A DNA stretch of 64,000 bases from contig NC_053112.1 in NCBI RefSeq assembly GCF_010015445.1, positions 32,885,998 to 32,949,997 on the forward strand. The letters are read 5' to 3'. The stretch is from Perca fluviatilis. Lineage: Eukaryota > Chordata > Actinopteri > Perciformes > Percidae. Shown piece by piece: positions 38,035 to 49,410 of this stretch (positions within the stretch are counted from its first letter, which is position 1; every line of letters begins with the position of its first letter). Under the pieces are notes generated by a model. The model made no database searches. It was not told where the DNA came from and was given only the letters and a program-made list of their open reading frames with translations. The position numbers and the translations under genes were made by a program.

Positions 38035-38685
38035 AAAGGACAGAAGAAGAAAAAAAATTCACAAGTAGATTGAAGATAAGTGGAAATAGCAAATTATAGG
38101 AAGACAGTCCGTAAGTGGTGATGAAGAGAGAAAAGGCAAAAGGATAAAAAAGATTTACACCAGTATAGTCACTAACTCGGCTGCTTTTGGTCCCAGGAGT
38201 TAATTTACCATGCACTTCTTAAAGGAATGGTTAAACATTTTGTAAATGATCTTTCAGAGGGTTAGATGAGAAGATTGACACCACTGTCATATCTGCACAT
38301 TAAGTCTGGAGTTACAGTGGGGAGGAAATTAGCCTAGCTTTGCATAAAGCCTGGACACAGGGGAAAACAGCTGGCCTGGGTGTAAATGGTTTAAAAATCT
38401 GCCTTCCAAGACCTCTAAAGCTCACTAATTAGCACAATGTAGCTCATGCAGTTATGTTTGATCAGCACATAAACAATGATGTAAAAATGACAATTGGTAG
38501 TTTTAGGAGGATTTGTGCAGTGTAACAATTTCTTGACAAACAGTTTATTCGTCAGCCAAGCACTATCTTGCAGAGCATCTCTGGATATAGAGTTGCAAAG
38601 TGGGAGGTTTTTTATATTTCTTTATTTTTTAAATGGCCCTAGTTCCAGAAGTAAAAGTTCCATTCATTTTTCTCCAGTGACATTA
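38035..38685. other. unassigned sequence, no gene seen
   Basis: No recognised coding sequence or repeat. Confidence 0.4.
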
Positions 38686-39308
38686 GCCGTGTTTCCATCA
38701 ACGTATTTTTATGCACATTTTGAAGTACTGCATTAGAAAATGTTGATGGCAACAGCAAAATTCAAAGAAAAAAAAAAAAACGTTATGCTTGCTTAAGGTG
38801 GTTTTTGCCTTTTTCGAAAAAGAGTTAATGTGCAAAATGGGAGATGGAAACCGCTTTGCCTAATAAGTTGTGATGTAGCGAACATGTAACATGACTATAG
38901 TCCCTGTATCCATTGGATCGGGGAAGGATCAAGATATGGGTCCCATCTAGTGCGCTGTACACTTGTGGAGTTGCAGTGCACTATTGCCTGTGCCTCAGCC
39001 ACGTCGGGTAAATTGACGAATTGGTTCAACAGCTTGAATCAAATGGCCCTGCACACCGCGTATACACAGCGGTGAACAGTTGTCTTGCTGACACCAAATG
39101 TCTCTGCCACAACCCTGTATTCTGCACAGGTGGCCAACTTGTACAATGCTACCTCTCTCCATTTAGCCAAAGAACTTAGCTTCTAAACTCTTTGATTTAG
39201 CACGCCGGTTTGCAATCTACAACAATGCATAACGTCAACTTGTGACGAAACTACGCTTTGCATAGTCTAGTTTATTTGCTCTAAACCAGTTGATGGAAAT
39301 GCTTCTAA
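38686..39308. mobile_element. Harbinger-like element with transposase remnant
   Basis: The left end contains GTGTTTCCATCAA and the right end TTGATGGAAATGC, inverted copies near 38692 and 39290. Between them, on the minus strand, is a piece of Harbinger transposase (listed separately). A sequence closely matching the left subterminal region occurs inverted at 23026-23104. Confidence 0.55.
38905..39165 (-). pseudogene. PIF/Harbinger transposase fragment
   Basis: Reading the minus strand from about 39163 gives REVALYKLATCAEYRVVAE followed by FGVSKTTVHRCVYAVCRAI, then a stop and a Pro-Asp-containing segment. The FGVSxxTV helix preceded by LAxxxxYR is the conserved DNA-binding or early region of PIF/Harbinger transposases. 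The stop after CRAI and the missing catalytic part show it is dead. Confidence 0.65.
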
Positions 39309-41534
39309 TTCACATTTTTTCTTCTTTTTTGCTACATTTTATAAGTTTGCTTAAAATTAGCTTGGCTATTGGCTATTGTTATGTGACAGCAAGTTGGAGC
39401 ACGAGAGAATGAAACCCTCCCGGTTGAATCATCAGTACAAAACATTACCAGCTGCATTAGAAAATATCTGGTTCTTTGACAAAAAGTTGAAGCTACAAGC
39501 CTGTGTACATAAACATATAAGATGAGAAGTTAACTATGACTTCCAAGGTGCATTTCAGTAAGAAACATCCAATCACAGAGCTTTACATTCTGTTATGTGT
39601 GGGGCTAACAGCACATGGAAGTTAAATAGCGCTGTTGGGAAAACTACTAACACAATTTGCAGCTTTAATGAATTTACTTTTGGATTCTTGGTCAAGATAG
39701 ATTTGGCAACTATGGTGTCACTCACAACTGCAACTACAGCTCTTATTCTCATTTCTGACTGGCTTCTTTTAGGTGGCAACTGCAACCGAAGCTTATGGGT
39801 ATTGTAGTATTTAGATATGCCATGCCAAACTGATGGGGAAAAACAATTATTTCTCAGAAAAGAAGTTGACATAATTAAAACTGATGGTCCTATTATACGA
39901 CAGCATCCCACGTTTCGATGTGGAGAAACATTGAGGATATCACGTAAGCAATTAGATAAGCAGGGACACTGCTAAGTTATTTTAACTTCTAGTGTTTTTG
40001 TCCTGTGCCATGCTTCAATTTTATGTAGCCTATAATACGTTGTCACATGCTGTTTATAGTTTGTTTTATTTTGTCAATGTTTCATGTTTGTTTACATCTG
40101 TGTCTTTTTGTCTGTTTGTATTTTGATGAATGTTCGGACAAGAGTGTCATGCGTAGGTGGCTTTACGACAGAATAAAACCTAAATATAGAAAGAGAGAGA
40201 AATAATTTGAAATGGGACTTTCGAGTGGGCAAAAATACTTCTTGCACCAGCTGCTCCTCCAACATAGCAACTCTATAGCGCTGGTTGCCTGGCAACCACA
40301 CCTTGATGACAAGACTGTAGGGAGTCACTACGCCCAATTGTTGTTCCCTAAGAAATAGTAATGGCATGTAACTCCCCCTAAAACCCCAACTAGTTTTTAC
40401 ATTTGTGTTTGTGTACGGATACAGTTGAGAAGCTTTAGAAGTTCTGATTTCTGATTCTGATTAGTTTTACTTAACATGCAGACAGAATGGTATTGATCTC
40501 CTCATCTCTGGAAAAGGAATAAGTATATTTCCTAAAAAACACAAACACTTGTTGAAATGGATGCTGGGTTTGAAAACTGCAGCTTAAAAAAATCTGAAAT
40601 AGTCAACCAAATTTGACATCCCAGTCTCATCGCCTCTGCTGCACCTCGTTTCATTCCCTTTGTGGTGGACTGTAGCTCAAGCAAATCTGCTTTGACTCTG
40701 ACAACATGTTATTAAAAGTGTAGGAATCCATAATGTCCACTGCATGCCTGGAAATAGCATGGCTGTCTGAAATGCAGTTCTGCAAACTGCCAAATCCCCC
40801 CTGCACTTCTTAAACTATCTACTCTGTTCAGGCATCCAATATGCCAGTGGAGGTTGAAAGTAAATTGCTACAGGTGGATAAATAAATGTGTGGCAGGAGC
40901 TGTGGATATTGTAGATATGCAATCCGTATGACTAACATGAGGAAATAACGTTGAAAATCCACAAACTGCTCCTTTTAAGCCCACCATCTGGATACTTTAG
41001 CTCAGAATTAATCTCACCAATTTCTCTGTCTGAATATTATGAAAATTCTCTCTGATACTTATAGTAACAGTTCCCCTTTATGTAATTTGCATTTTAATAA
41101 TTTGCGGGGAATCTACAGTGTGAGATCAAAGTCCCTCTTTAACTCATTAGCGGATACGATGGAAAATAAAATTCCCAACACTGCCGTACGTAGCATTCTG
41201 TGACAGCTGCTATTAGCACACGGTGAAAAGGCCAACACAGAAATAATTGCTCAGTTTAATTTCTGAATGATATAACTTTTTTTTAACCAGACTTTGCACC
41301 ATCTCTCATCCCCACTAACCATGTATTCCTCCTCCAGTGAAATATGAGTCAGAAGCACATAGAAAGCATATTTTTATTCAATTAATGCTACATGTCTTGA
41401 GCTCCATTTCCACACCGTTGCCACAGAGCGACTGAAGTGACTGTTGCTCAAAATAGCACTCAGGCTATTTCCCAAACTGTCAACCATTAGTTCAACAGTT
41501 AAAAAATTAAATTATTTAAAACTCTGAAATTAAG
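39309..41534. other. unassigned mostly unique sequence
   Basis: No coding exon, microsatellite or clear transposon terminus was recognised across about 2.2 kb. Confidence 0.4.
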
Positions 41535-42870
41535 GCGTGCCATGGGGAAACAGTCTTGAACCGCACCCAGTTATTAAATGGTTTATTGATTTTCCTGTGA
41601 GAGGATTAGCGTCCAAGATCTATGCTAAACTGATGCAAGTATCCATAGGAGAACTCCCAATAGCAAGGAAATGGAAGCGAGAGCTGAGCACTGAGGGGAA
41701 CGCAATTAATTGGGAGACACTTTGGGACAACATTTTCCATTGTTCCAAGAACCCAAATCACCAGCAGATCCACTTCAACATATGTCATAGGACATACTGG
41801 ACTCCTCAGAAGAGATGCATCTCTAAAGTCATTCCCACTATTGCACGTTCTGTCAACCTGAACAAACTGGAACTTTCCTGCACATGGTCTTGGAGTGTGA
41901 ACAGGTGCATGAGTTCTGGAATAAAACATCAATAATATCTGATGTTGGGCTTTGACTCCAAACTTCGTTATTCGAGTATCATTCGAATATTTAAAAAAAA
42001 TAATGATATTTGAACGAATATTAGGCAGCCCTTAATATTCGAACCTGTTATGGGCATTATTTTTTGTAAATGTGTTTGCTTGTAAACATTGTTTTCAATT
42101 CACCAACACACACACCAACTCGACGCACACACCAGCACAAGTATTAACATCAGACCACTTACGTAGGCTACGGTGAAAGCTCTGAACTTCCTGTCGAAAG
42201 TATAGTGTTTGTGTTTAACCCAGGGTCTGACTTGTAATAAAAAAAAAATATAGGTCAATATAGGTCTTACTGAAGGCATTTAATGGTAGTAAAATATTAA
42301 TAAATATTTGAATATTAATAAACAAACAAACTTTGAATATGATTTTTGGGCAAAAGTCAAAGCCCTAATCTGATGTGATAGGATGTCGAATTCCTACTGA
42401 CCCGATTGTCTTGTTACTTAATGACGACTCTAAATTACACGTGCTTGGGAGACAGAAGAAAGTTTTGTTAGCCGGCTCGACTGCGACCAAGAAAATGATA
42501 GCTTAACGCTGGCTCCCCCTCCACCCGCTTTGTATAAAACAGTGGTTGGCGTATTTTCTAGACATAGTTATGCTTGAGCTCTCTACAGCAAGGATTAACA
42601 AAGTTAAATCATCAATGGATCTATGGAAAAATGCAGCAGCACAAGTATCCGTCCTAATGACCTCAGCACCACAAGAATTAGAGGAGAGGGACTAGGCAAG
42701 GTGTGATCTCTGTTTTTATTTGTCTGTTTTTGTTTTCCTCGAGACCGCAGAGGGTGGGGGGTGGGAGAGGGTTTTTGTTCTTGTTCAATTGTTTGTCTGT
42801 TCTGTATGTTAAAAAATATAAAAATAATAAAACATTGATCTAAAAAAAAAAAAAAGAAAAAAAAAAAGCT
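41535..42870 (+). pseudogene. L1/Tx1-like LINE ORF2 3' end (5'-truncated, broken)
   Basis: The plus strand encodes the C-terminal part of an L1/Tx1-clade reverse transcriptase, past the RT domain. A frame from 41537 contains ASKIYAKLMQVSIGELPIAR, then NWETLWDNIF and FNICHRTYWTPQKRC. A frameshift near 41840 leads to a CCHC-like segment CTFCQPEQTGTFLHMVLEC and EFW. After the hAT MITE at 41945-42367 the coding sense resumes with a Trp-rich helix containing SSMDLWKNAA. A 3' UTR and an A-rich tail at 42842-42867 end it. Stops and frameshifts make it non-functional. The exact 5' truncation point and TSD were not resolved. Confidence 0.75.
41945..42367. mobile_element. 423-bp hAT MITE nested in L1 remnant, perfect TSD
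   Basis: The ends TTGGGCTTTGAC and GTCAAAGCCCTA are inverted copies. A perfect 8-bp duplication ATCTGATG lies at 41937-41944 and 42368-42375. Internal TATTCGAA words are repeated. Removing it restores continuity of the L1 remnant, so it is younger than the LINE. Confidence 0.9.
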
Positions 42871-42931
42871 AACAGGATTAACCAAGATGTCACACGCTCC
42901 TCTTAAATGACATTTATTTAATGCCATATCT

Positions 42932-43889
42932 TAGGGGTGTTGAAATAAATCATTGCATCTATGCATCGTGATGCGGACCTGGATGATTCTGCATCGATGC
43001 AGTGACAGACCATAATCGATTATAGCCTACTGATGTTACTTGTTGATTTTCCGGTCGCTGCTTTTTTAGTTTCTGCCTTTTGTCAGTTGTCTTTTGTGTT
43101 CAGACTCTATTTTAAAGGAAAATGCTGACTTATTAGGACTTTAGCTTATTCACTGTATCCCCCAGAGTTAGACAAGTCCATACATACCCTTCTCATCCCC
43201 GTTCGTGTCGTAACTCTGTCTGACGCCCCCAGCGCTAGCCTAGCTTAGCACAGATCCTGGAGGTAACCGGTTCCATCTAGCCTACGGCTCCCAATAAGTG
43301 ATAAAATAACGCCAACATGTTCCTGTTTACATGTTGTGATTTGTATAGTCATAGCATGTACAAATAACAAGGTCACATGAGACACAGCTGTCTTCTAACC
43401 GTATACAAACTGGGAACTATATTCTCAGAAGGCGGAGCACTGCTACTTCTGCTACTTGGGCGGAGTGATTTGCTCGCAGCACCCGAGAAGCCCTGTGGTG
43501 AGGAGCAGAGAGTTTGCCTGGAGTTCGCTCAGAGTTGGAGTAATAATCACTCCGCAAGCAGCAGGGCTTCGCTTTCTGAGAATAGTAGTTGGGTGCGTCG
43601 GACAGAGTTACGACACGCACTGAGATGAGAAGGGTATGTATGGACTTATCTAACTCTGGGGGATACGGTGACTAAGCTAAAATCCCAATAAGTCGCCGTG
43701 TTCCTTGAGAAAAGATTCAATAAAAAGGGGAGTTCATATATATATCTGACTGCTTGAATTTGTTAATGAAAACCATGTGTAGAATAAATATAATAATATT
43801 GAGGAGGTGATGCATTGCGATATTGAATCGATTCGAATCGACAGGATAATTTAATTGAATCGTGAGACCAGTGAAGATTCACACCCCTA
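42932..43889. mobile_element. hAT MITE carrying a nested TTAA element
   Basis: Starts TAGGGGTGTTGAAA and ends TTCACACCCCTA. The flanks CCATATCT (42924-42931) and CCATAGCT (43890-43897) match at 7 of 8. Subterminal words include GCATCGTGATGC on the left and GATTCGAATCGAC on the right. The TTAA-type element at 43116-43705 is inserted inside, splitting an original element of about 360 bp. Confidence 0.82.
43116..43705. mobile_element. TTAA-type foldback element nested in hAT MITE
   Basis: The left end AGGAAAATGCTGACTTATT follows TTAA at 43112-43115. The right end is an inverted copy and is followed by TGAG in place of TTAA, so the right TSD has mutated. Long arms pair: CCCCCAGAGTTAGACAAGTC on the left has its complement near 43645-43665, and CGTAACTCTGTCTGACG pairs with CGTCGGACAGAGTTACG. 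The arms extend about 130 bp. Confidence 0.8.
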
Positions 43890-44142
43890 CCATAGCTGCA
43901 GTTTATTCATTGTGTGCTGCAGCATGTTCTTCTCTGCGTCTCCAAACAGAGAAGTCTTTCCTCCTCATCTATGCTGCTTTCCTGGAAACAGAACCCCAGG
44001 CCTCTTGTTGTATTCTGCTACAGTCCCAAATCACTCCTTCCTCTCTCATAGTCCACACCAATGAACATCTCATTGGAAGCTTTAGCGTAACAGTCAGAAT
44101 CAGTTTATTAAATATTTTCAAGGAAATTAAAAAACAGCGTTG

Positions 44143-45290
44143 ATTTTTTTTTTCTTTTCTCTCCAAAGAGTTATAGCTAAATTAGATGATACAGTATGAA
44201 ATAAGCACTACAACATACAGCACACCATAAATAAACCATAAGAAACATGAATACACAGCAGGGGAACAATGTAGAACAACAGCAACAAAAAAAGCAGCAA
44301 AAAAGCCGTCCAGACAAGAACAAAAACACACTGTTTTTTTCACATATAGATCCCATAGTTCAGGTCCATCCACCATTTGCTGTGTTGCCTTGGACCTCGC
44401 CTTAGGTCAAGTGAGTGTACAAGTTTGTAGGTCTAGAAAGAAAGTAGTAACTTTACATAAATTAACACTCTTAATAGAAAGTCCATGAGTTGCTTCCAAA
44501 TGTTCATAAATGACAGATCATTAGATTTAGGCACAGAGCTCATCCCACATGTGGTAATACATTATCTCTTTGTACCACAAATTACAAACCGTAGGAGTCA
44601 TCTCCTTGATCCATTTTAACAAAAATACATTTTCTTGCCAAACGCAATATAATAGGGAAGTGACTCATCTTTTGAGGCTAGACTCAGCAGAAATAGCCCA
44701 GGACCTTATTTTTAAATAAAAAAATTGAAAATACCACTAAGCTCCTTTTTTGAGTATGCAGTTCCAAAATCGTGATATATATATATTTACATGAATTTTA
44801 CATTTAGATGAATATAATTCTCTTTTTCCCTATGACATTTCAAAAAATATCAAGTTTCCCTCTGTCTATTGCCACTGTGTTGATACGGTTAACAGTATTA
44901 ACATGTATTCATTCATTCAGTCAAATTACCTCTCCCTGTTAAGTTGTACGATGTTGTACAAGCTGGTTGAACAAATAGATTGTAGAAGGGAGAGTAGCCT
45001 ATTAATAAAGTGACAAATTTGCAAATACCCAAAGAAGTGTTCCTTAGGTAGATCAAACTGTTGCTGATGTTGCAGAAAAGTCATAGGAATACCTTCCTGA
45101 AAGGGATCTCCAATAAACTTAATGCCCCTGGCTTTCCACATCTTAAAGGCTAGAGGTGCTAGGACTTGCTGGGATGAAGTCACCATTACCAGAAACCGGC
45201 ATCAAACATAGAGACCAACTCCTTTCTTCTGGAAAACTGAATAATATCCCTCCACTATAGGGCTGGCTTTCATTTCTTCAGTGATGTGTT
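44143..45290 (-). pseudogene. L1/Tx1-like LINE ORF2 3' end, minus strand
   Basis: On the minus strand a frame from 45186 reads LAFKMWKARGIKFIGDPF, then QQFDLPKEHFFGYLQICHF, matching the post-RT region of L1/Tx1 LINEs (the FxLPxxxFxxYLQ motif). Further along, about 44650-44540, broken frames give MYFLLKWIKEMTPTVCNLWY, a later C-terminal block. A T-rich stretch at 44143-44158 is the antisense of the poly(A) tail. Multiple stops and frameshifts disable it. It lies near the L1 remnant at 41535-42870 but in the opposite orientation, so the two are separate insertions. Confidence 0.7.
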
Positions 45291-46243
45291 TTGTTTAGCA
45301 GGCCCCATATAGAGATTAACAAAGAAGAGAAAGAATCTATACAAAAAGCTGAGTCATGAAATGAATGTAGCCAACATCAGCATAAACAGGCGTGGCAAGC
45401 ACGGTCGTAAAAAGGTCGTTGGTCAGGCCGAGGCCACTCATGCTGGTTGGCATTTGACATAAGTGTTGTTTGTGCCCTTCTGTTCATGTTGCAGAGACTG
45501 TTCAGCCCAGGCTTCTTCTCTATAAATCACCAGAAAGAAAATCTCCTTGCTCAGCTGTCAATGTCAGTGCAGTACATGAGTGTTAGTGTTCAATCATCAC
45601 TTCTAGTACTCGACAGAAACGGCTCAAGGGCAGGAATATTCTGACTTTCTTGTACATTATAGACTCTAATACAGTATTTTCTCAGTACAGAGTAGCATGG
45701 ATTAATCCATAATACTTAAGTGATCACCTCCTTAAAATTCTAACCAGTAACCTTAGTAACTATTCTGTTACCAGCAGTTGGTTTTCACTTGAACATTCTG
45801 TTGCTATAGTAGCAACCACTCATAGGTGTGTATATACAGCGATACGTTGACGCGGCCGCCATTTTTGGGATGCCGCCTAGTGCATACAGTAAAGGTCTAT
45901 CGAGGCAGGAGGTCTATGCACAATTAAAATCATCACTTCTCACTGATTTTCCTTCCTTGCTTTGCCGCAAATGCCAGACATGTATATGTGATGCAGGATA
46001 CTTGCAACAATCAATATCAGCATTATTACAAATGTCAGTAGGATTATGAATAAGATTTTTTTTTTTTTTACTTCTGGAAGTTTTAGTTTGACTTTGTCTC
46101 TCAATACTTTTGTCAGTACAATTTCCTTGGAACAAGCAAAAGTTTTGTACTTAGTATTTTGGTCTAATTTGTGTTTATGAGGCTGTTAGATTGCGGCAGT
46201 GGTTTAGAGGGAAATTTTGTTGTGAGCTGGGAGGTGGGGGGTG
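45291..46243. other. unassigned sequence, no gene seen
   Basis: No recognised gene, repeat or terminal structure. Confidence 0.4.
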
Positions 46244-46247
46244 TTAA

Positions 46248-46514
46248 AGGTGTTGTAGGTAGGATTGTGAAGATCCAGGACTTAGCCAAAGAATTTGAAC
46301 ATCGACAACTTCTCAGTCCCTCTTCCCCTTTCTGCTAAAGCCCAAACGGTCTCCTAAGCCCCTCCCCCCACAAGGGAGAATGAATGCGTGTGCATGAGCA
46401 GTGATTGACACGCAGTTAGACAACCACCGGGAACTGTCGAGCATTTTTGCAAATTGCTCTACACGCTGTAGGTGGGGCAAAAAGTTAGTTTTATAAGTCT
46501 TACCTACTGCAGCT
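46248..46514. mobile_element. 267-bp TTAA MITE (Kolobok-type)
   Basis: The left end AGGTGTTGTAGGTAGGA and the reversed right end AGCTGCAGTAGGTAAGA agree at 13 of 17 positions. TTAA flanks both (46244-46247 and 46515-46518). No coding potential. Confidence 0.7.
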
Positions 46515-48107
46515 TTAAAATTTGTAATTGCTATGAAAAATCAATAAAAACATTGTTAAAAAACAACAATATCTATTTCTGACTTATCCCTTTCGTTGAA
46601 TCTGTCATCCTACCAGTGTTGTCACAGTTTCACAATTGCTTTCAGTGAAAACTGGAAAAGCCAACTTCTGTCCTTAACCTTTTATTGGAAGAGTTTTTAA
46701 CGTTGGCGTGCTGCAGTGCTGAGTGAGGGCAGAAGAGTGACTATGTTTCTGCTTAATCAAAATTATGTTTTTTCAGCAAGGGAGTAATCACTAGATGATT
46801 ATGTTTATTGAGCAATTTAATCAATTTTACAAGCTGTAATGCAAACTGATTTATCATAATTTCCAGCCATAATTTCAGCATATGTGGTAATGTCTTTTGT
46901 CTTAATTCTGAGTAATCAAACTACGTTTCCCCCCCCCAAAAAAAACTTTCTAAATGTATAATTATATCTTTGAAAATAGAAATGTTTGATGGTTTTTGAA
47001 AAAAAAGAGAACAGTGTAGTCCTGTCTTTGTAGGCTTGTGTGTTCCAAATGTTGCCCACATTATGAGAAAAAAACAAACAGAATATAATAGAGTAAAAGA
47101 GATGTTGGGCTATCAGTGCATTTGCTTTTGTTACCTTGGAAACCACAATACTGTGGCAGGCAGCACTTCTTTTCATGGACTGGAAGTGAAGGTCAGTCCT
47201 AGTGTATTTCTTCCTCCGACGTCAATGTGACTCACTTTACTTCACACTACTTTGTACAGGTGAGACAAAGAGAAAGTGAGACTATTTTTGAATTGAAAGA
47301 TCCATTCTGTGTAGCTTTTGCAGGTTGGTATTAATGGATAGACTTGGTGTGTTAGTATAGCATACGTCTGAATTACAGACTCGCCGCCATCTTGTGAGTT
47401 GTTTGGAGCCAGAAAAGCACATTTGGGTGACACGAGTAATCAGCCATCACTATGATCAATGTGATAGGCAAAGCAATCAAGGTGACACTGCCCCCAATCA
47501 AATTCCACTTTAGATCCCTTTAAATGCCCCTTAATTGAACATAGACATACATGAGAGGAGGTGACATTAGCTATAAAGGCCCTAAATTCAAGTGAAAAAT
47601 GCTTATTAAATTTCAAAAGAGATGTTGGGGTGGGTTGCCTCTTGACTTCAATCCAGTCAGTTTGTTGGAGTCACTATGTTGCCAGTAGATAAATTGCATC
47701 TTATGGCTCTTAGGCATTGGCTTCAGACGTAAGTTATGGTGGTTGTTCTTGGGAAAGTCATTCTGCAACATCCTCCCATGGAGCTAATTTTAAAAAATGG
47801 GATACAAAATATGTAACCTCGTTTAAAGGACTAGTTGGAATGACATAGTGTTCTAACAGCAGGCGTAGGTGTTGCCAATCAGGTGGTAGGAGAAGGCTGA
47901 TACTTTAACTGGCTCTGGGGACAGTAGTGGCATCTACAGTTGGGCTAACCCCTGCACACAGCACCAGCACTAGAACAAAACTCCTAGATATGGGCTGGAC
48001 CGTCTTAATTTCCAAGTTGATCTGCTTCAGCGTGAGACAGGTATGAGGATACTGTGTGGACTGATGGACAGGAATGGGGGTTCCCCTTTTTTTTAAAGGA
48101 CTACTGG
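46515..48107. other. unassigned sequence, no gene seen
   Basis: No gene or clear repeat seen. Includes a short C9-A homopolymer junction at about 46930-46945. Confidence 0.4.
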
Positions 48108-48190
48108 ATTAGGGCTGCAACAACTAATGATTAATTTTCATTATCAATTAGTCTGTCAATTATTTTCTCAATTCATTAATAGCATTTTAG
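48108..48190. mobile_element. hAT-like repeat fragment (AGGGCTGCAAC type)
   Basis: Begins TTAGGGCTGCAACAACTAAT and runs to the insertion point of the element at 48191. It is the same family as the pieces at 31340 and 33436. Confidence 0.55.
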
Positions 48191-48589
48191 TAGTCTTGCT
48201 TTACCAGACCTTCCTCTTGTCACAGATCTGCGGGGGAGGGTCTGACTAGTCCCCACAGCATTCCGGGATGGGAGAAAAATGTGTTTTGGTTTATTGGCAT
48301 TTCTTTAAACCAGGAACGTGTTTTGGTGGAACATGTGTATGTTCAAAAGTTGTTTTAGTCGTGCAACAGAAAACTCAGATTGGACAGATAGTGTAGCTAG
48401 CTGTCTGGATTTAACTTGCAGAGATCTGAGGAGCAGTTAACCATAGTCCTCAGAAATCTGCCGAAATTTAAAATTACAACACAAATAAAGCAGAAGGTAA
48501 CGGACATCCGGCCGAAAATAGTGAAATCTGGCGGCATTTCCGTCGGCCACGGCGCAATCCCGGAAGTGGAATGTCGTGGATCTAGACTA
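48191..48589. mobile_element. 399-bp DNA element with perfect 9-bp TSD
   Basis: Begins TAGTCTTGCTTTACCAGACC and ends ATCTAGACTA; only the outer ~6 bp are inverted, but a subterminal block with CATTCC and CCGGGAT also pairs across the element. A perfect duplication GCATTTTAG lies at 48182-48190 and 48590-48598. The first ~130 bp closely match the element at 63870. There is no recognisable transposase; a 60-codon frame near the end is probably chance. Confidence 0.82.
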
Positions 48590-48653
48590 GCATTTTAGTG
48601 ATGGCATGTGGGTCCTTTTTATTGGTGTGTCTCCATCTTATGCCAGTGTAGAT

Positions 48654-49402
48654 CAGGCTTGTGCACAATTCAGAATTGAATTGAGAATGACTGAATTGAT
48701 GTCAAAAACAGGATCTAGAATTACAATTCAAATTTGAATTAAAGGAAGCAGAGTTGCAATTCAATAATAATTCAAAGAAATTCATATACATAATTTAAGT
48801 GAAGTGTTTAACTATGAAGCTTTACAATATATGTCAGATATGACTGCATTACATATTCTATAAACGATATTAGTCTGAACTACTTGTAAAGATTACATTA
48901 ACAGGAAATGTTTTCCCCCAGCAATGAATGTTAAAAGTTCTAGTCACAAAACAAATAGTTAAGTTTGATTTATTGTAATTGTAATTTTGTGGAAGATGAT
49001 GGAACATGACTCAATTTCCCAGAATGCTTTTCTTTAACCAAGTATTTAAAATTGGTGCCAAACAATGTGAGGTGGACATTTGTTTGAAAGCTTCTTTTCT
49101 ATACAATTTGATGGTCAACACTGGACTTTTTAAGTTTCAGAAGTCCCTCACAACTTCAGATTACAAATGTTTATAGATTTGACACCTGTAATAACAGCGA
49201 CATGGAAAATAATAGCAGGCCTAAAAGGTCATCTGTACTAGTTCATTTTGAAGAACCAATTCTAACACGAACACCTGGAAACCACAGAGCCATATGCAAG
49301 CACTGTCATTCCAATTCAACTTCCTGTGGGGCGGAGTCAATTCAATTAATATTCCAATTCATGAATTGAATGGAGGCCAATTCTGAATTTTGCACAAGCC
49401 TG
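48654..49402. mobile_element. 749-bp hAT element with perfect TSD and BED-exon remnant
   Basis: The termini CAGGCTTGTGCACAATTCAG and its inverted copy (ending TTTTGCACAAGCCTG) differ at one position over about 22 bp. A perfect 8-bp TSD GTGTAGAT lies at 48646-48653 and 49403-49410. AATTCAATT words are densely repeated near both ends. A short frame inside encodes part of a BED zinc finger, so this is an internally deleted copy of an autonomous hAT element. Confidence 0.9.
49202..49369 (+). pseudogene. hAT transposase N-terminal BED zinc-finger fragment
   Basis: A 55-residue frame starts Met-Glu-Asn-Asn, then contains SSVLVHFEEPI and NHRAICKHCH. The pattern of an aromatic-containing strand (HF) followed by CxxC matches the start of BED zinc fingers, the DNA-binding domain at the N-terminus of many hAT transposases. 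The later His residues and the catalytic domain are missing; the frame runs into terminal AATTCAATT repeats and stops. It lies entirely within the hAT element at 48654-49402. Confidence 0.55.
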
Positions 49403-49410
49403 GTGTAGAT

